From NCBI GenBank assembly GCA_051646105.1, contig JBOFCO010000144.1, positions 1 to 35,192 on the forward strand: 35,192 nt of DNA. The letters are read 5' to 3'. Made by a program: the position numbers and the translations under genes. This stretch comes from JBOFCO01 sp051646105. GTDB taxonomy: Bacteria; Pseudomonadota; Alphaproteobacteria; Rhodobacterales; Rhodobacteraceae. Positions 22,004 through 32,515 of this stretch are shown piece by piece; the stretch's first letter is position 1, and each line of letters starts with the position of its first letter. The notes below the pieces were generated by a model that searched no databases, was not told the origin of the DNA, and saw only the letters and a program-made list of their open reading frames with translations.

Positions 22004-23845
22004 ATGCTGAAAATCGCCGATATCACCTATTCCGTCGAAGGCCGTCCCCTGTTCGAGGGGGCCTCCGCCACCATTCCCACCGGCCACAAGGTTGGCCTTG
22101 TCGGCCAGAACGGCACCGGCAAGACCACGCTGTTCCGGCTGATCCGGGGCGAACTGGCGCTGGAGGGCGGCAGTATTTCCGTGCCGCAACGGGCAAAGAT
22201 CGGCGGAGTGGCACAGGAAGTGCCGTCATCCTCGACCTCGCTGCTGGATACGGTCCTCTCTGCCGATACCGAACGCGCGGCGCTGATGGCCGAGGCGGAA
22301 CATGCCACCGACCCCCACCGCATCGCCGATATCCAGCACCGGCTGGCCGACATCGATGCGTGGAGCGCGGAAGGACGTGCCAGCGCCATCCTGAAGGGTC
22401 TGGGCTTTACGCCCGAAGAATGCCTGATGCCCTGTTCCGATTTCTCAGGTGGCTGGCGGATGCGGGTGGCGCTGGCGGGTGTGCTGTTCGCGCAACCCGA
22501 CATCCTGCTGCTGGACGAACCGACCAACTATCTGGACCTGGAAGGCGCGCTGTGGCTGGAAAGCTATCTGGCGAAATATCCCCATACCGTCATCATCATC
22601 AGCCATGATCGCGGCCTGCTGAACCGTGCGGTGGGGGCGATCCTGCATCTGGAAAACCGCAAGCTGACCTATTGGTCGGGACCATATGACCAGTTTGCCC
22701 GCCAGCGCGCCGAACAGCGCGCCGTACTGGTGGCGGAGGCGAAAAAGCAGGAGGCCCGCCGCGCCCATCTGCAAAGCTTCGTGGATCGTTTCAAGGCCAA
22801 GGCATCGAAAGCCGTGCAGGCGCAATCCCGCGTGAAGATGCTGGAAAAGATGACGCCGATCACCGCGCCGGAAGAAGCGCGCAAGCAGGTCTTCACTTTC
22901 CCTGAGCCAGAGGCCCTGTCGCCGCCGATCATCAGCATGGATGGTGTGGCCGTGGGCTATGGCGGGCCGCCGGTTCTTAAGAATCTGGCGCTGCGCATCG
23001 ATCAGGATGACCGTATCGCACTGCTTGGCCGGAATGGTGAAGGCAAGTCCACCCTGTCAAAGCTGCTGGCCGGGAAACTGGATGCAGCATCGGGCAAGGT
23101 CGTGCGGTCATCAAAGCTGCGTATCGGATATTTTGCCCAGCATCAGGTCGATGAACTGCATCTGGACGAAACGCCGCTGCAGCATATCATGCGCCTGCGC
23201 CCTGCCGAGGGGCAGCCAAAGCTGCGCGCGCGGCTGGCGTCCTTCGGGTTGGGCGCGGATCAGGCGGAAACGCTGGTCGGACGGCTGTCGGGCGGGCAGA
23301 AGGCACGGCTTTCCCTGCTGCTGGCCACCATCGATGCGCCGCATCTGCTGATACTGGACGAACCGACAAACCACCTTGACATCGAAAGCCGCGAAGCCCT
23401 GACCGAGGCGCTGAACGACTATACCGGTGCGGTTGTGCTGGTCAGCCATGACATGCACTTGCTGGGCCTGGTCGCTGACCGGCTTTGGCTGGTCAAGGGC
23501 GGGTCGGTTTCGCCCTATGCGCACGACCTTGAAACCTATCGTGCCGAACTGTTGGCAGGCGATGAACCGGCGAAGCCCGAAAAGCCAAAAGAAAAAGCGC
23601 CCCGCCCCAGCCGCGAGGCGATGACCGCGCTGAAGGCCGAGGTGCGCAAATGCGACGAACGGCTGGCCAAGCTGAACGACATGCGCGACAAGCTGGCAAA
23701 AAAGCTGGCCGATCCGGAGCTTTACGAACGCCCCGGCGAGGCCGTGATCTGGCAAAAGAAATACGCGGAAGTGATGGACGCGGTGGACCGGGCCGAGGCA
23801 TTGTGGCTGGAAGCCAGCGAAAAGCTGGAACTGGCCGAAGCATAG
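22004..23845 (+). CDS. ABC-F family ATPase, YheS-like
   Basis: Soluble tandem ABC protein without membrane domain; ABC-F proteins act on the ribosome. 613 aa from the ATG at 22004. NBD1 has Walker A GQNGTGKT (about 34-41), signature DFSGGW, Walker B LLLDEPTNYLD and ISHDRG. The interdomain linker (the P-site tRNA-interaction motif region) is KKQEARRAHLQSFVDRFKAKASKAVQAQSR, here about 245-275, of the YheS/ABCF3 type. NBD2 has GRNGEGKS, RLSGGQKAR, LILDEPTNHLD and VSHDMH. A basic linker and C-terminal coiled coil follow (about 520-613). Drug resistance should not be inferred. It is followed at 22 bp by marC. Confidence 0.92.
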   Translation: MLKIADITYSVEGRPLFEGASATIPTGHKVGLVGQNGTGKTTLFRLIRGELALEGGSISVPQRAKIGGVAQEVPSSSTSLLDTVLSADTERAALMAEAEHATDPHRIADIQHRLADIDAWSAEGRASAILKGLGFTPEECLMPCSDFSGGWRMRVALAGVLFAQPDILLLDEPTNYLDLEGALWLESYLAKYPHTVIIISHDRGLLNRAVGAILHLENRKLTYWSGPYDQFARQRAEQRAVLVAEAKKQEARRAHLQSFVDRFKAKASKAVQAQSRVKMLEKMTPITAPEEARKQVFTFPEPEALSPPIISMDGVAVGYGGPPVLKNLALRIDQDDRIALLGRNGEGKSTLSKLLAGKLDAASGKVVRSSKLRIGYFAQHQVDELHLDETPLQHIMRLRPAEGQPKLRARLASFGLGADQAETLVGRLSGGQKARLSLLLATIDAPHLLILDEPTNHLDIESREALTEALNDYTGAVVLVSHDMHLLGLVADRLWLVKGGSVSPYAHDLETYRAELLAGDEPAKPEKPKEKAPRPSREAMTALKAEVRKCDERLAKLNDMRDKLAKKLADPELYERPGEAVIWQKKYAEVMDAVDRAEALWLEASEKLELAEA

Positions 23846-23867
23846 GGCCGAAGCAGAGGGGATGGGA

Positions 23868-24497
23868 ATGACCGGGGCCGAATGGATCACCGCCTTCTTC
23901 ACGCTGTTTCTGATCATCGACCCGATCGCGCTGGTGCCGGTGTTCATCGCGCTGACCTTGGGCCAGACCGAGGCGCAGCGTCGCGCCATCGGCGCCCGCG
24001 CCCTGCTGATCGCGCTGGTGCTGCTGACCCTGTTCGGGCTGGTCGGCGACAAGATCCTGACCTTTATCGGCATCACCATGCCGGCCTTTCGCATTGCGGG
24101 TGGGATCCTGCTGTTCCTGACCGCGCTCGACATGCTGTTCGACCGGCGCACCCAGCGGCGCGAGGGGCAGGCGCAGACCGTGATCGAAACCCACAACGAT
24201 CCATCGGTTTTTCCGCTGGCCACACCGCTGATCGCCGGGCCGGGTGCACTGGCCACAATGATCCTGCTGGCGTCGCAGCACCAGGGCGATCCGGTGGGGT
24301 TGCTCGCGCTGGAAGGTGCGCTTGTCGCGGCACTGTCGGTCAGTCTGGTCAGCTTTCTGCTGGCGGGCACCGTGGAACGGCTGCTGGGCCGCATCGGCAT
24401 TCTGGTGGTGACGCGGCTGATGGGGATGCTTCTGGCGGCACTGGCCGTGCAGTTCGTGCTGGACGGCATACGCGGGACGGGCATCATCCCTTCGTGA
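23868..24497 (+). CDS. MarC-family integral membrane protein
   Basis: About 209 aa. I prefer the ATG at 23868 over the ATG at 23862, because AGAGGGG is then at a normal distance. About six transmembrane helices; the family pattern is seen in LFLIIDPIALVPVFIALT, FRIAGGILLFLTALDML and the FPLATPLIAGPGALATMILLAS loop. The family has no proven transport substrate and the link to multiple-antibiotic resistance has been withdrawn in E. coli. It lies 22 bp after the ABC-F gene and 57 bp before the protease gene on the same strand. Confidence 0.93.
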   Translation: MTGAEWITAFFTLFLIIDPIALVPVFIALTLGQTEAQRRAIGARALLIALVLLTLFGLVGDKILTFIGITMPAFRIAGGILLFLTALDMLFDRRTQRREGQAQTVIETHNDPSVFPLATPLIAGPGALATMILLASQHQGDPVGLLALEGALVAALSVSLVSFLLAGTVERLLGRIGILVVTRLMGMLLAALAVQFVLDGIRGTGIIPS

Positions 24498-24554
24498 TCC
24501 CCCTTGATCGGGCAGGTCGGGCAGTGGAAAGTGCTGCCCGACAGGGAGAGTGAG

Positions 24555-25133
24555 ATGAGTACAGACGATTACGGCCGCGCGATCTACCTTATCCTTCTGC
24601 TATGCGTCGTGGGCGGGTACTTTGTCGTCGAGAACCGGGGACGGCTTGGCAAATCCGCGCAACAGGCGCTGATCTGGGGGCTGATCTTCATCGGGATCAT
24701 CGCCGGATATGGCCTGTGGTCCGACATCCGGCGTGATGTGCTGCCCCGGCAGTCCGTGCTGGAAGGCGGGCGGATCGAATTGCCGCAGGCGCGCGACGGC
24801 CATTACTATGCGACGCTGCTGGTAAACGGGGTTCAGGTGAATTTCGTGATCGATACCGGCGCCAGCGATATCGTCCTGGCCCGCCAGGATGCCGAAAAGG
24901 TGGGAATCAATACTGCCGAATTGACCTATGTCGGCCAGGCCGCAACAGCCAACGGCATTGTGCGCACTGCGCGCGTCACGCTGGATGACATTCGGCTGGA
25001 AGAGATCACCGACACAGATGTGCGGGCCGTGGTCAACGACGGCGAAATGGAAGGGTCGCTTCTGGGCATGGCCTATCTGAACAGGTTCACCCGGATGGAA
25101 ATCGCGGGTGATCGCATGATCCTGACGCGGTAG
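24555..25133 (+). CDS. Membrane-anchored retropepsin-like aspartic protease (TIGR02281 type)
   Basis: 192 aa from the ATG at 24555 (GGGAGAG ahead). Two hydrophobic helices lie at about 8-24 and 36-54; the C-terminal domain (about 75-192) is then likely periplasmic. It carries the aspartic protease motif DTGAS (D100-T101-G102) after NGVQVNFVI and ends with LLGMAYLNRF, the partner hydrophobic-G segment. These clan AA proteases act as dimers. Rickettsia APRc is a related protein. The substrate is unknown. It is convergent with the FkbM gene (stops 9 bp apart). Confidence 0.9.
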   Translation: MSTDDYGRAIYLILLLCVVGGYFVVENRGRLGKSAQQALIWGLIFIGIIAGYGLWSDIRRDVLPRQSVLEGGRIELPQARDGHYYATLLVNGVQVNFVIDTGASDIVLARQDAEKVGINTAELTYVGQAATANGIVRTARVTLDDIRLEEITDTDVRAVVNDGEMEGSLLGMAYLNRFTRMEIAGDRMILTR

Positions 25134-25142
25134 GGCCAACCC

Positions 25143-25991
25143 CTACCGTTCATACAGCGAATTCGACCGCGTGCGTCCGACCAGCCGATAGCCATGCCGG
25201 GCAAAGGCTGCCGCGCAGCCCGGATAGTCGCCACCGTCCGCACCGCCCTTTTCGATGGAAATCCGCCGGGGCAGCATGTCGCCGGTTGCCGTGGCAAAGA
25301 ACGGCACCAGTGCTGCATCCTCGTGGCCCTCGATATCGATCTTCAGCGCATCGATCCGTGTCACGCCCTCGGCCGCCAGAATGTCGGTCAGGGGCTGCAT
25401 CGGAATGCCCCCCGTATCGCTTTCCCTTACTGCCACAATGGACAGGTCATCCCGCCGGATCGAAAGATCGACCCTGCCGACATGGTCGCCGACAGCCGTC
25501 AGCACCGGTGTGATGTTCGCCAGCCCCGAAGCCACGGCGTTGACCTTGAGCCTTGCAAGGATACCGGCATTGGCATCGATGGAAATCACCCTCCCCGATG
25601 CACCGACCGCACGCGCCAGCGGCAGACTGTAAAGCCCGATATTCGCACCGATATCAATGAACACTCCCCCTTCGCGCAGGGCACCGGACAGAAAATCGAT
25701 TTCCTCGGCATTATAGGCCGGGTGCAGCAGAAGCCCGTATTCCATCAGGTTGTTGCGGCCTTCGATGCGAAAGCGGCAATCACGGAACTCCACATCCAGC
25801 GGCGCCCCCATACCCGCAATCAGCGTGGTCATGCGGTGGCGCATCCGGCCGCGGTGCAGATAGCTGTGACGCGCCAGACCGATCAGCAGCCGCTGCAGGA
25901 ATCCGGGCCGATGCTGCCCCCAGGGTTCCGACATGTAGGTATCGGGCAGGTCCGTGTCGCCAGCCGTCATCGGACGGAATGTGTTGGTCAT
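25143..25991 (-). CDS. FkbM-family methyltransferase
   Basis: 282 aa. SAM-dependent methyltransferase of the FkbM type; the SAM-binding motif is FIDIGANIGLYSLPLAR (about 112-128), with ISIDANAGILARL as motif post-I and LKIDIEGHEDAAL later, which is the family hallmark. Members often O-methylate sugars or lipids, but the substrate here is not known. Its ATG (25991) overlaps the holC stop as ATGA, so it is translationally coupled to a replication gene, which is an unusual setting. No glycan cluster is nearby. Confidence 0.92.
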   Translation of the reverse strand: MTNTFRPMTAGDTDLPDTYMSEPWGQHRPGFLQRLLIGLARHSYLHRGRMRHRMTTLIAGMGAPLDVEFRDCRFRIEGRNNLMEYGLLLHPAYNAEEIDFLSGALREGGVFIDIGANIGLYSLPLARAVGASGRVISIDANAGILARLKVNAVASGLANITPVLTAVGDHVGRVDLSIRRDDLSIVAVRESDTGGIPMQPLTDILAAEGVTRIDALKIDIEGHEDAALVPFFATATGDMLPRRISIEKGGADGGDYPGCAAAFARHGYRLVGRTRSNSLYER

Positions 25992-26458
25992 TCCTGCACC
26001 TTGCGTTCGGATTTCATCTGCCAGCGACCACCTTCATCGTTCCAGTACTGCGCCGCAATACCCGCATCCGTCAGCATTTTCCATTGCATACGGGCTTGCG
26101 ATACTGCTTCTGGGTCTCCCCCGTCAAAAAGCACGAACACCCGTTTCAGCCCCTGCGCCTCGTCAGCGGCCACATCGACACCGTGCAGACACATCAGACA
26201 ATCCGGCGCATTGGGCAGACCGGGCCCGCTGGTCAGCAGCACCGGCTGGCGCGCATCGTCCACGCCACCGGACCGGCCATGCGGCAGGAAGCCATCGGGC
26301 GGATTCACCCAAAGCGCATCGTCAAGCTGTGCCAGCGCCCTGTCGTCGGCGCCACGCAAGGTGACACGCCAACCCTCGGACAACGCACGTGAAAGCAGCA
26401 GGGACACGGTCTCTGCTAGGCCGCGCTGCGTCAGGTGATAGAACCGCGCCTCGGCCAC
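25988..26458 (-). CDS. holC: DNA polymerase III chi subunit
   Basis: 156 aa. Chi links the clamp loader to SSB. The family features are RFYHLTQRGLAETVSLLLSRALSEGWRV at the start, then LDDALWVNPPDGFLPHG and the VFVLFDGGDPEAVSQARMQWK segment. The start is a GTG at 26458, five bases after the pepA stop; this spacing and the conserved N-terminus support it. pepA-holC is a widespread arrangement. Its partner Ssb is encoded at 4038 in this window. Confidence 0.93.
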   Translation of the reverse strand: MAEARFYHLTQRGLAETVSLLLSRALSEGWRVTLRGADDRALAQLDDALWVNPPDGFLPHGRSGGVDDARQPVLLTSGPGLPNAPDCLMCLHGVDVAADEAQGLKRVFVLFDGGDPEAVSQARMQWKMLTDAGIAAQYWNDEGGRWQMKSERKVQE

Positions 26459-26463
26459 CCCGC

Positions 26464-27933
<1,470 letters not shown>

Positions 27934-27959
27934 CGTATTCTCCATTCCTGTTGTTCCGG

Positions 27960-28041
27960 AACCTAGCGGCCACCCTGCCCGATGGCCAGACCCGGCAACC
28001 CCCAGATTGGAGTTTTCGCCGACAGCGTTCTCGGCTAGGGT
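27960..28041. promoter_or_regulatory. Divergent promoter candidates for pepA and lptF
   Basis: Plus strand: TTTTCG (28013-28018), 17-bp spacer, TAGGGT (28036-28041), ahead of lptF. Minus strand: TGGCCA (27988-27983), 17-bp spacer, TAGGTT (27965-27960), ahead of pepA; transcription would start near 27953 and favours the pepA start at 27933. Both are weak matches. Confidence 0.35.
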
Positions 28042-28092
28042 CAGGACAGGGCCGGAACGGCGGTCCGGGCAGTCATTGACAGGGAAAGAGAC

Positions 28093-29223
28093 GTGGCGCG
28101 GCTTGACAGATATCTGCTGTCACAACTGTTGGTGATGTTCGGGTTCTTTTCGCTGGTGCTGGTTGCGGTCTATTGGGTCAACCGGGCTGTTTCGCTGTTC
28201 GACCGGCTGATCGGGGACGGCCAATCGGCGATGGTGTTCCTGGAGTTTTCAGCGCTGACACTGCCCAATGTCATCCGTGTGGTCCTGCCGGTATCGGCCT
28301 TTGCCGGAACGGTTTATGTGACCAACAGACTGAACACCGAAAGCGAACTGGTCGTGATGCAGGCAACCGGGTTTTCGCCCTTTCGTCTGGCGCGGCCGGT
28401 GCTGATCTTCGGCCTGTTCGTGGCAGTGCTGCTTTCGGTTCTGACCCATGTGCTTGTCCCGGCCAGCCGCAGCGTGATGAGCGCCCGCACCGCCGAGATT
28501 TCGCAGAATGTCGCCGCGCGATTCCTGACCGAGGGCGTATTCCTGCATCCGGCAGACGGGATCACGCTTTATATCCGCGAAATATCTCCCCAGGGGGAGT
28601 TGCGCGATGTGTTCTTGTCCGACCGGCGCGATGTCGATGCCGCAGTGACCTATACGGCGGAACGCGCCTTTCTGGCCAAGGCCGACACCGGCCCCAAGCT
28701 GGTGATGGTCGAAGGCATGGCCCAGATGCTTGAGGGCGAAGGTCAGCGGCTTTCCACAACCCGCTTTGCAGATTTTACCTATGACATCGCCGACATGATC
28801 GTCGCTCCCGGACCCGGTCAGCGGACGGTCGATGAATTTTCGACGACCGAACTGCTGAACCCGACGCCGGAAACCCTTGCCGAAGGCCGCACGAACGAGG
28901 CCACATTCCTGTATGAAGGCCACGCCCGCATCGTGCATCCGCTGCTGGCGGTGATTGCATCGCTGCTTGGCTTTGCGGCGATGCTGCAGGGCGGCTACAG
29001 CCGTTTTGGGGCATGGAAACAGATCATCGGCGCGATCACCGGGCTGATCCTGTTGCAACTGCTGTCGAACGCCGGGGCCAACCTGGCGATAAAGGACGCA
29101 GCCCGCTGGCCCGCAACCTATCTGCCCATTGTGGTCGGCGCGCTGGCGATTGTGCTTTTGTTGTGGAACGCGGGCCGCCCGGTGCGACGAAAGACAGGCG
29201 CAGCGGTGGCGGTGCCCGCATGA
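28093..29223 (+). CDS. lptF: LPS export ABC transporter permease LptF
   Basis: Inner-membrane half of the LptB2FG pump that extracts LPS. 376 aa from the GTG at 28093, with GGGAAAG ahead. Three N-terminal helices (about 12-34, 55-78 and 100-122) with LNTESELVVMQATGFSP as the coupling region, a periplasmic beta-jellyroll domain (about 140-265), and three C-terminal helices ending in AGRPVRRK. The LIRGS-like N-terminus of LptG is not present; the order lptF then lptG and length agree. Its stop overlaps lptG as ATGA. Confidence 0.94.
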   Translation: MARLDRYLLSQLLVMFGFFSLVLVAVYWVNRAVSLFDRLIGDGQSAMVFLEFSALTLPNVIRVVLPVSAFAGTVYVTNRLNTESELVVMQATGFSPFRLARPVLIFGLFVAVLLSVLTHVLVPASRSVMSARTAEISQNVAARFLTEGVFLHPADGITLYIREISPQGELRDVFLSDRRDVDAAVTYTAERAFLAKADTGPKLVMVEGMAQMLEGEGQRLSTTRFADFTYDIADMIVAPGPGQRTVDEFSTTELLNPTPETLAEGRTNEATFLYEGHARIVHPLLAVIASLLGFAAMLQGGYSRFGAWKQIIGAITGLILLQLLSNAGANLAIKDAARWPATYLPIVVGALAIVLLLWNAGRPVRRKTGAAVAVPA

Positions 29224-30311
29224 CGCTCAGCCTCTATATCGCGCGCAAGTTCTGCTTTGCATTTCTGGGTATCTTTGCCGTGTTTCTGGTCATCATGGCG
29301 CTGATTGACATGGTCGAACAGTTGCGCCGCTTTCCCGATATCAGCTTTGGCGCGGCGGCGGGGCTGGCGTTCTTGAACGTGCCAAGCAGCATCTACCGTA
29401 TCCTGCCGCTGCTGATCATCCTTGCGACACTGGTCCTGTTCATCGGGCTTGCCCGCACCAGCGAGCTGGTTATCACCCGCGCGGCGGGCCGCTCTGCGTT
29501 GCGGACGCTGGTGTCGCCTGTACTGACCGCATTCCTGATCGGTCTGCTGGGCGTGGCCGTGATGAACCCGTTGGTTGCTGCCACGTCCAAGGCTTATGAC
29601 GCCGCCGCCGAAACCTATCGGCGCGGGCCCGGCAATGTGGTTTCGGTCAGCCGAGAGGGGCTGTGGCTGCGTCAGGGCGGCTCCGACGGGCAGACGGTGA
29701 TCCGTGCCGAGCGATCCAACCCCGACGGGACAGAACTTTTCGGGGCAAGCTTCATCGGCTTTGCCACCGATTCCGGACCAGTGACACGGATCGAGGCCGA
29801 AAGCGCAAAACTTGTGACCGGGGCATGGGAATTGCGCGGCGTGAAGCTTTGGCAATTCGTCCCCGGCACCAATGCCGAGGCGCTGGCCCAGTCGCTGCCC
29901 GCCTACCGGCTGCCCTCGGAACTGACGCGGGAACAGATCCGCGACAGCTTCGGCACGCCGTCGGCCATCGCCATCTGGGAACTGCCTGCGTTCATCGCCA
30001 GTCTCGACCGCGCAGGGTTTTCGGCCCGCCAGCACCGGGTCTGGCTGCAGATGGAACTGGCGCTGCCCTTGCTTCTGTCGGCCATGGTTCTGGTCGGCGC
30101 AGGCTTCACCATGCGCCATGCGCGGTTCGGCAAGACCGGGCTGATGGTGCTGTTCGCGCTGCTGTCCGGCTTCGGTCTTTACTTCCTGCGCAACTTCGCC
30201 CAAGTGCTGGGCGAGAACGGGCAGATACCGGTCATTCTGGCCGCGTGGAGTCCGCCGGTGGCAGCGGTTCTGCTGTCGCTTGGATTGCTGTTGCACCTTG
30301 AGGACGGATGA
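29220..30311 (+). CDS. lptG: LPS export ABC transporter permease LptG
   Basis: Second permease of LptB2FG. 363 aa from the ATG at 29220 (ATGA overlap with lptF). Topology as in LptF: helices near 12-34, 60-80 and 100-120, a periplasmic domain (about 130-250) and three C-terminal helices. Conserved segments are VEQLRRFPDISF after helix 1, the ARTSELVITRAAGRSALR coupling region and GFTMRHARFGKTG before the last helices. It interacts with LptF, LptB and LptC. Its stop overlaps the lptD start as ATGA. Confidence 0.94.
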   Translation: MTLSLYIARKFCFAFLGIFAVFLVIMALIDMVEQLRRFPDISFGAAAGLAFLNVPSSIYRILPLLIILATLVLFIGLARTSELVITRAAGRSALRTLVSPVLTAFLIGLLGVAVMNPLVAATSKAYDAAAETYRRGPGNVVSVSREGLWLRQGGSDGQTVIRAERSNPDGTELFGASFIGFATDSGPVTRIEAESAKLVTGAWELRGVKLWQFVPGTNAEALAQSLPAYRLPSELTREQIRDSFGTPSAIAIWELPAFIASLDRAGFSARQHRVWLQMELALPLLLSAMVLVGAGFTMRHARFGKTGLMVLFALLSGFGLYFLRNFAQVLGENGQIPVILAAWSPPVAAVLLSLGLLLHLEDG

Positions 30312-32437
30312 TGCGGCCGCTTCGCCTTATTGCGGGTGTTCTGGGACTGGCGCTGGCCGTTCTGTCCCATCGGCCGGCTGCCGCGCAGGATGCGGCGACG
30401 CTGGTCGCCGACAGCCTGCGGATCGAGGCGGATTCGACGCTGATCGCCGAAGGCAATGTCGAGGTGTTCTTCAAGGGCACCCGGCTGATGGCGCAATCCA
30501 TCCGGTTTGACCGAATCTCGGACGAGCTGATCATCGAAGGCCCGCTGCGGCTGACCGATGCCACCGGAGAAACCGTGATCCTTGCCGACAGCGCCGCGCT
30601 GGGGCGCGACCTGACCGGCGGCATCCTGACCGGCGCGCGGCTGGTGCTGGACCGCCAGCTTCAGCTTGCGGCGACCGAAATCGCCCGCGTCAGCGGGCGC
30701 TACACGCGGCTGGAAAACGCCGTGGCGTCGTCATGCGAAGTCTGTGCGGGAAATCCTGTGCCGCTTTGGGAAATCCGCGCCAGGCGGATCATCCACGACC
30801 AACAGGAACGGCAGCTTTATTTCGACCAGGCCCAGATGCGCGTTGCGGGAGTTCCGGTTTTCTACCTGCCGCGCCTGCGGATGCCTGACCCGACACTGAA
30901 ACGCGCCGACGGCCTGCTGTTGCCCAGCATCCGCACCACATCCGCGCTGGGGTTCGGCGTGAAGGTTCCCTATTTCCTGACCTTCGGACCAAGCCGCGAC
31001 CTGACCATCACCCCCTATATCGCGCCGGGACGCACCACTGCGGTCGAACTGCGTTATCGTCAGGCGTTTTCCAACGGAGTGCTGAACATCAACGGCACAC
31101 TGGCACGCGATGATCTGTATCCCGACACATACCGCCATTACATCTTCGGGACGGCCAGATTCGTCCTGCCGCAGAATTTCATTCTGGACCTTGGCATCGA
31201 AAAGGTCAGCGACGAGGCATTCCTGCTTGATTACGGTTACTCCGACAAGGACCGGCTGACCAACAGCGTCAACCTGACCCGCACACGTCGCAACGAACAT
31301 GCCAGCGCCCGGCTGGCGGGATTCACCTCGATCCGCGCGGGCGACGTGAACGTGATCCAGCCCAACAAGGTTGCCGACCTGACCTTTCACCGCCGGTTCC
31401 GGCCAAAGATCATCGGTGGCGAAGGCGGGCTGCGCTTTCAGCTTCACAACCACACCCGCAAGTCGGATGCCGACGGCCTGGGCCGCGACGTGTCGCGCGT
31501 CAGCCTGCGGCTGGACTGGCGGCGCAACTGGGTGACGCCGCAGGGTATCGTTCTGGCCGCCCTGACGGACATCAACCGGGATCTTTATTCGGTGCGGCAG
31601 GACAGCGCCTTTGCCGATACAGTGGGACGCGTGCACCAGACAGTGGGCGTGGAACTGCGATGGCCCTTCGTCAAGGTGACGCCAACGGGCGTTTCCCATG
31701 TGATCGAACCCATAGCGCAGGTGGTGGTGAGCCCGCGCAACCCCGAACCCGTCCCGAACGAGGACAGCACATTTGTCGAATTCGACGAAGGCAACCTGTT
31801 CAGCATATCGCGGTTTCCGGGCAATGACGCGGTGGAAACCGGCGTGCGTGCCAATTTGGGTCTGGGGTGGAGCCGCCGTTCCCCTGATGGCTGGACGCTG
31901 GGTGTGCTGGCTGGGCGCGTCTATCAGGCTGATCCCGCCCATGACGCGGGCACGGGGCTGTCGGGCGAGTGGTCCGACTGGCTGGCCGTGGTCGAATTGC
32001 GCAACGCAGGCGGCTGGTCGCTGACAAACCGTGCGCTGATCGACAATGGCCTGAGCGTGACCAAGAACGAATTGCGGGCGCTGTGGCAGCATCCGAAGGG
32101 CAGCCTGTCGACGACCTATCTGTATCAGACCGCGGCGCCCGACCAGGGTCGGCCAGAGGACACCAGCGAACTGACGCTGGGGCTTGACTGGGCCCTGTCG
32201 GACAACTGGCAGGGGGCCTTTGATACGCGCTATGACGTTACCGCCGACAGGACGGCGCGGGCGGGGATCGGCCTGCAATACAGTAATGAATGCGTGACGG
32301 TCGATTTTTCGGTCTCGCGTCGTTTCACGTCCTCGACTAGTGTAAGGCCGACTACGGATTTTGGCCTTTCGGTCGAACTGACGGGGTTGGGTGACCGGGG
32401 GCGCGGGCGGGTTGTGCGGCGTGCCTGCATGCGATGA
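30308..32437 (+). CDS. lptD: LPS-assembly protein LptD
   Basis: Outer-membrane barrel that inserts LPS into the outer leaflet with LptE. 709 aa from the ATG at 30308. Signal peptide to about residue 27 (HRPAAA-Q). The N-terminal jellyroll (about 28-170) has the repeated form TLVADSLRIEADSTLIAEGNVE. The rest is a barrel with alternating beta strands. Cysteines at 143, 146, 662 and 707 could give the disulfides that LptD needs. It lies in lptF-lptG-lptD-surA order, as in many Alphaproteobacteria. lptE is not in the window. Confidence 0.94.
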   Translation: MMRPLRLIAGVLGLALAVLSHRPAAAQDAATLVADSLRIEADSTLIAEGNVEVFFKGTRLMAQSIRFDRISDELIIEGPLRLTDATGETVILADSAALGRDLTGGILTGARLVLDRQLQLAATEIARVSGRYTRLENAVASSCEVCAGNPVPLWEIRARRIIHDQQERQLYFDQAQMRVAGVPVFYLPRLRMPDPTLKRADGLLLPSIRTTSALGFGVKVPYFLTFGPSRDLTITPYIAPGRTTAVELRYRQAFSNGVLNINGTLARDDLYPDTYRHYIFGTARFVLPQNFILDLGIEKVSDEAFLLDYGYSDKDRLTNSVNLTRTRRNEHASARLAGFTSIRAGDVNVIQPNKVADLTFHRRFRPKIIGGEGGLRFQLHNHTRKSDADGLGRDVSRVSLRLDWRRNWVTPQGIVLAALTDINRDLYSVRQDSAFADTVGRVHQTVGVELRWPFVKVTPTGVSHVIEPIAQVVVSPRNPEPVPNEDSTFVEFDEGNLFSISRFPGNDAVETGVRANLGLGWSRRSPDGWTLGVLAGRVYQADPAHDAGTGLSGEWSDWLAVVELRNAGGWSLTNRALIDNGLSVTKNELRALWQHPKGSLSTTYLYQTAAPDQGRPEDTSELTLGLDWALSDNWQGAFDTRYDVTADRTARAGIGLQYSNECVTVDFSVSRRFTSSTSVRPTTDFGLSVELTGLGDRGRGRVVRRACMR

Positions 32438-32515
32438 CGGCAGGAAAATGATCCGGTGACCACGACAGGTCTATCGGGCGTGTGACACAGACAGACGGGG
32501 CAGGACGGACAGATA

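Noticed and set aside
22004..23845. ABC-F protein as an antibiotic-resistance factor
   Set aside because: The linker and tail match the housekeeping YheS-like group rather than the resistance-type ABC-F proteins.
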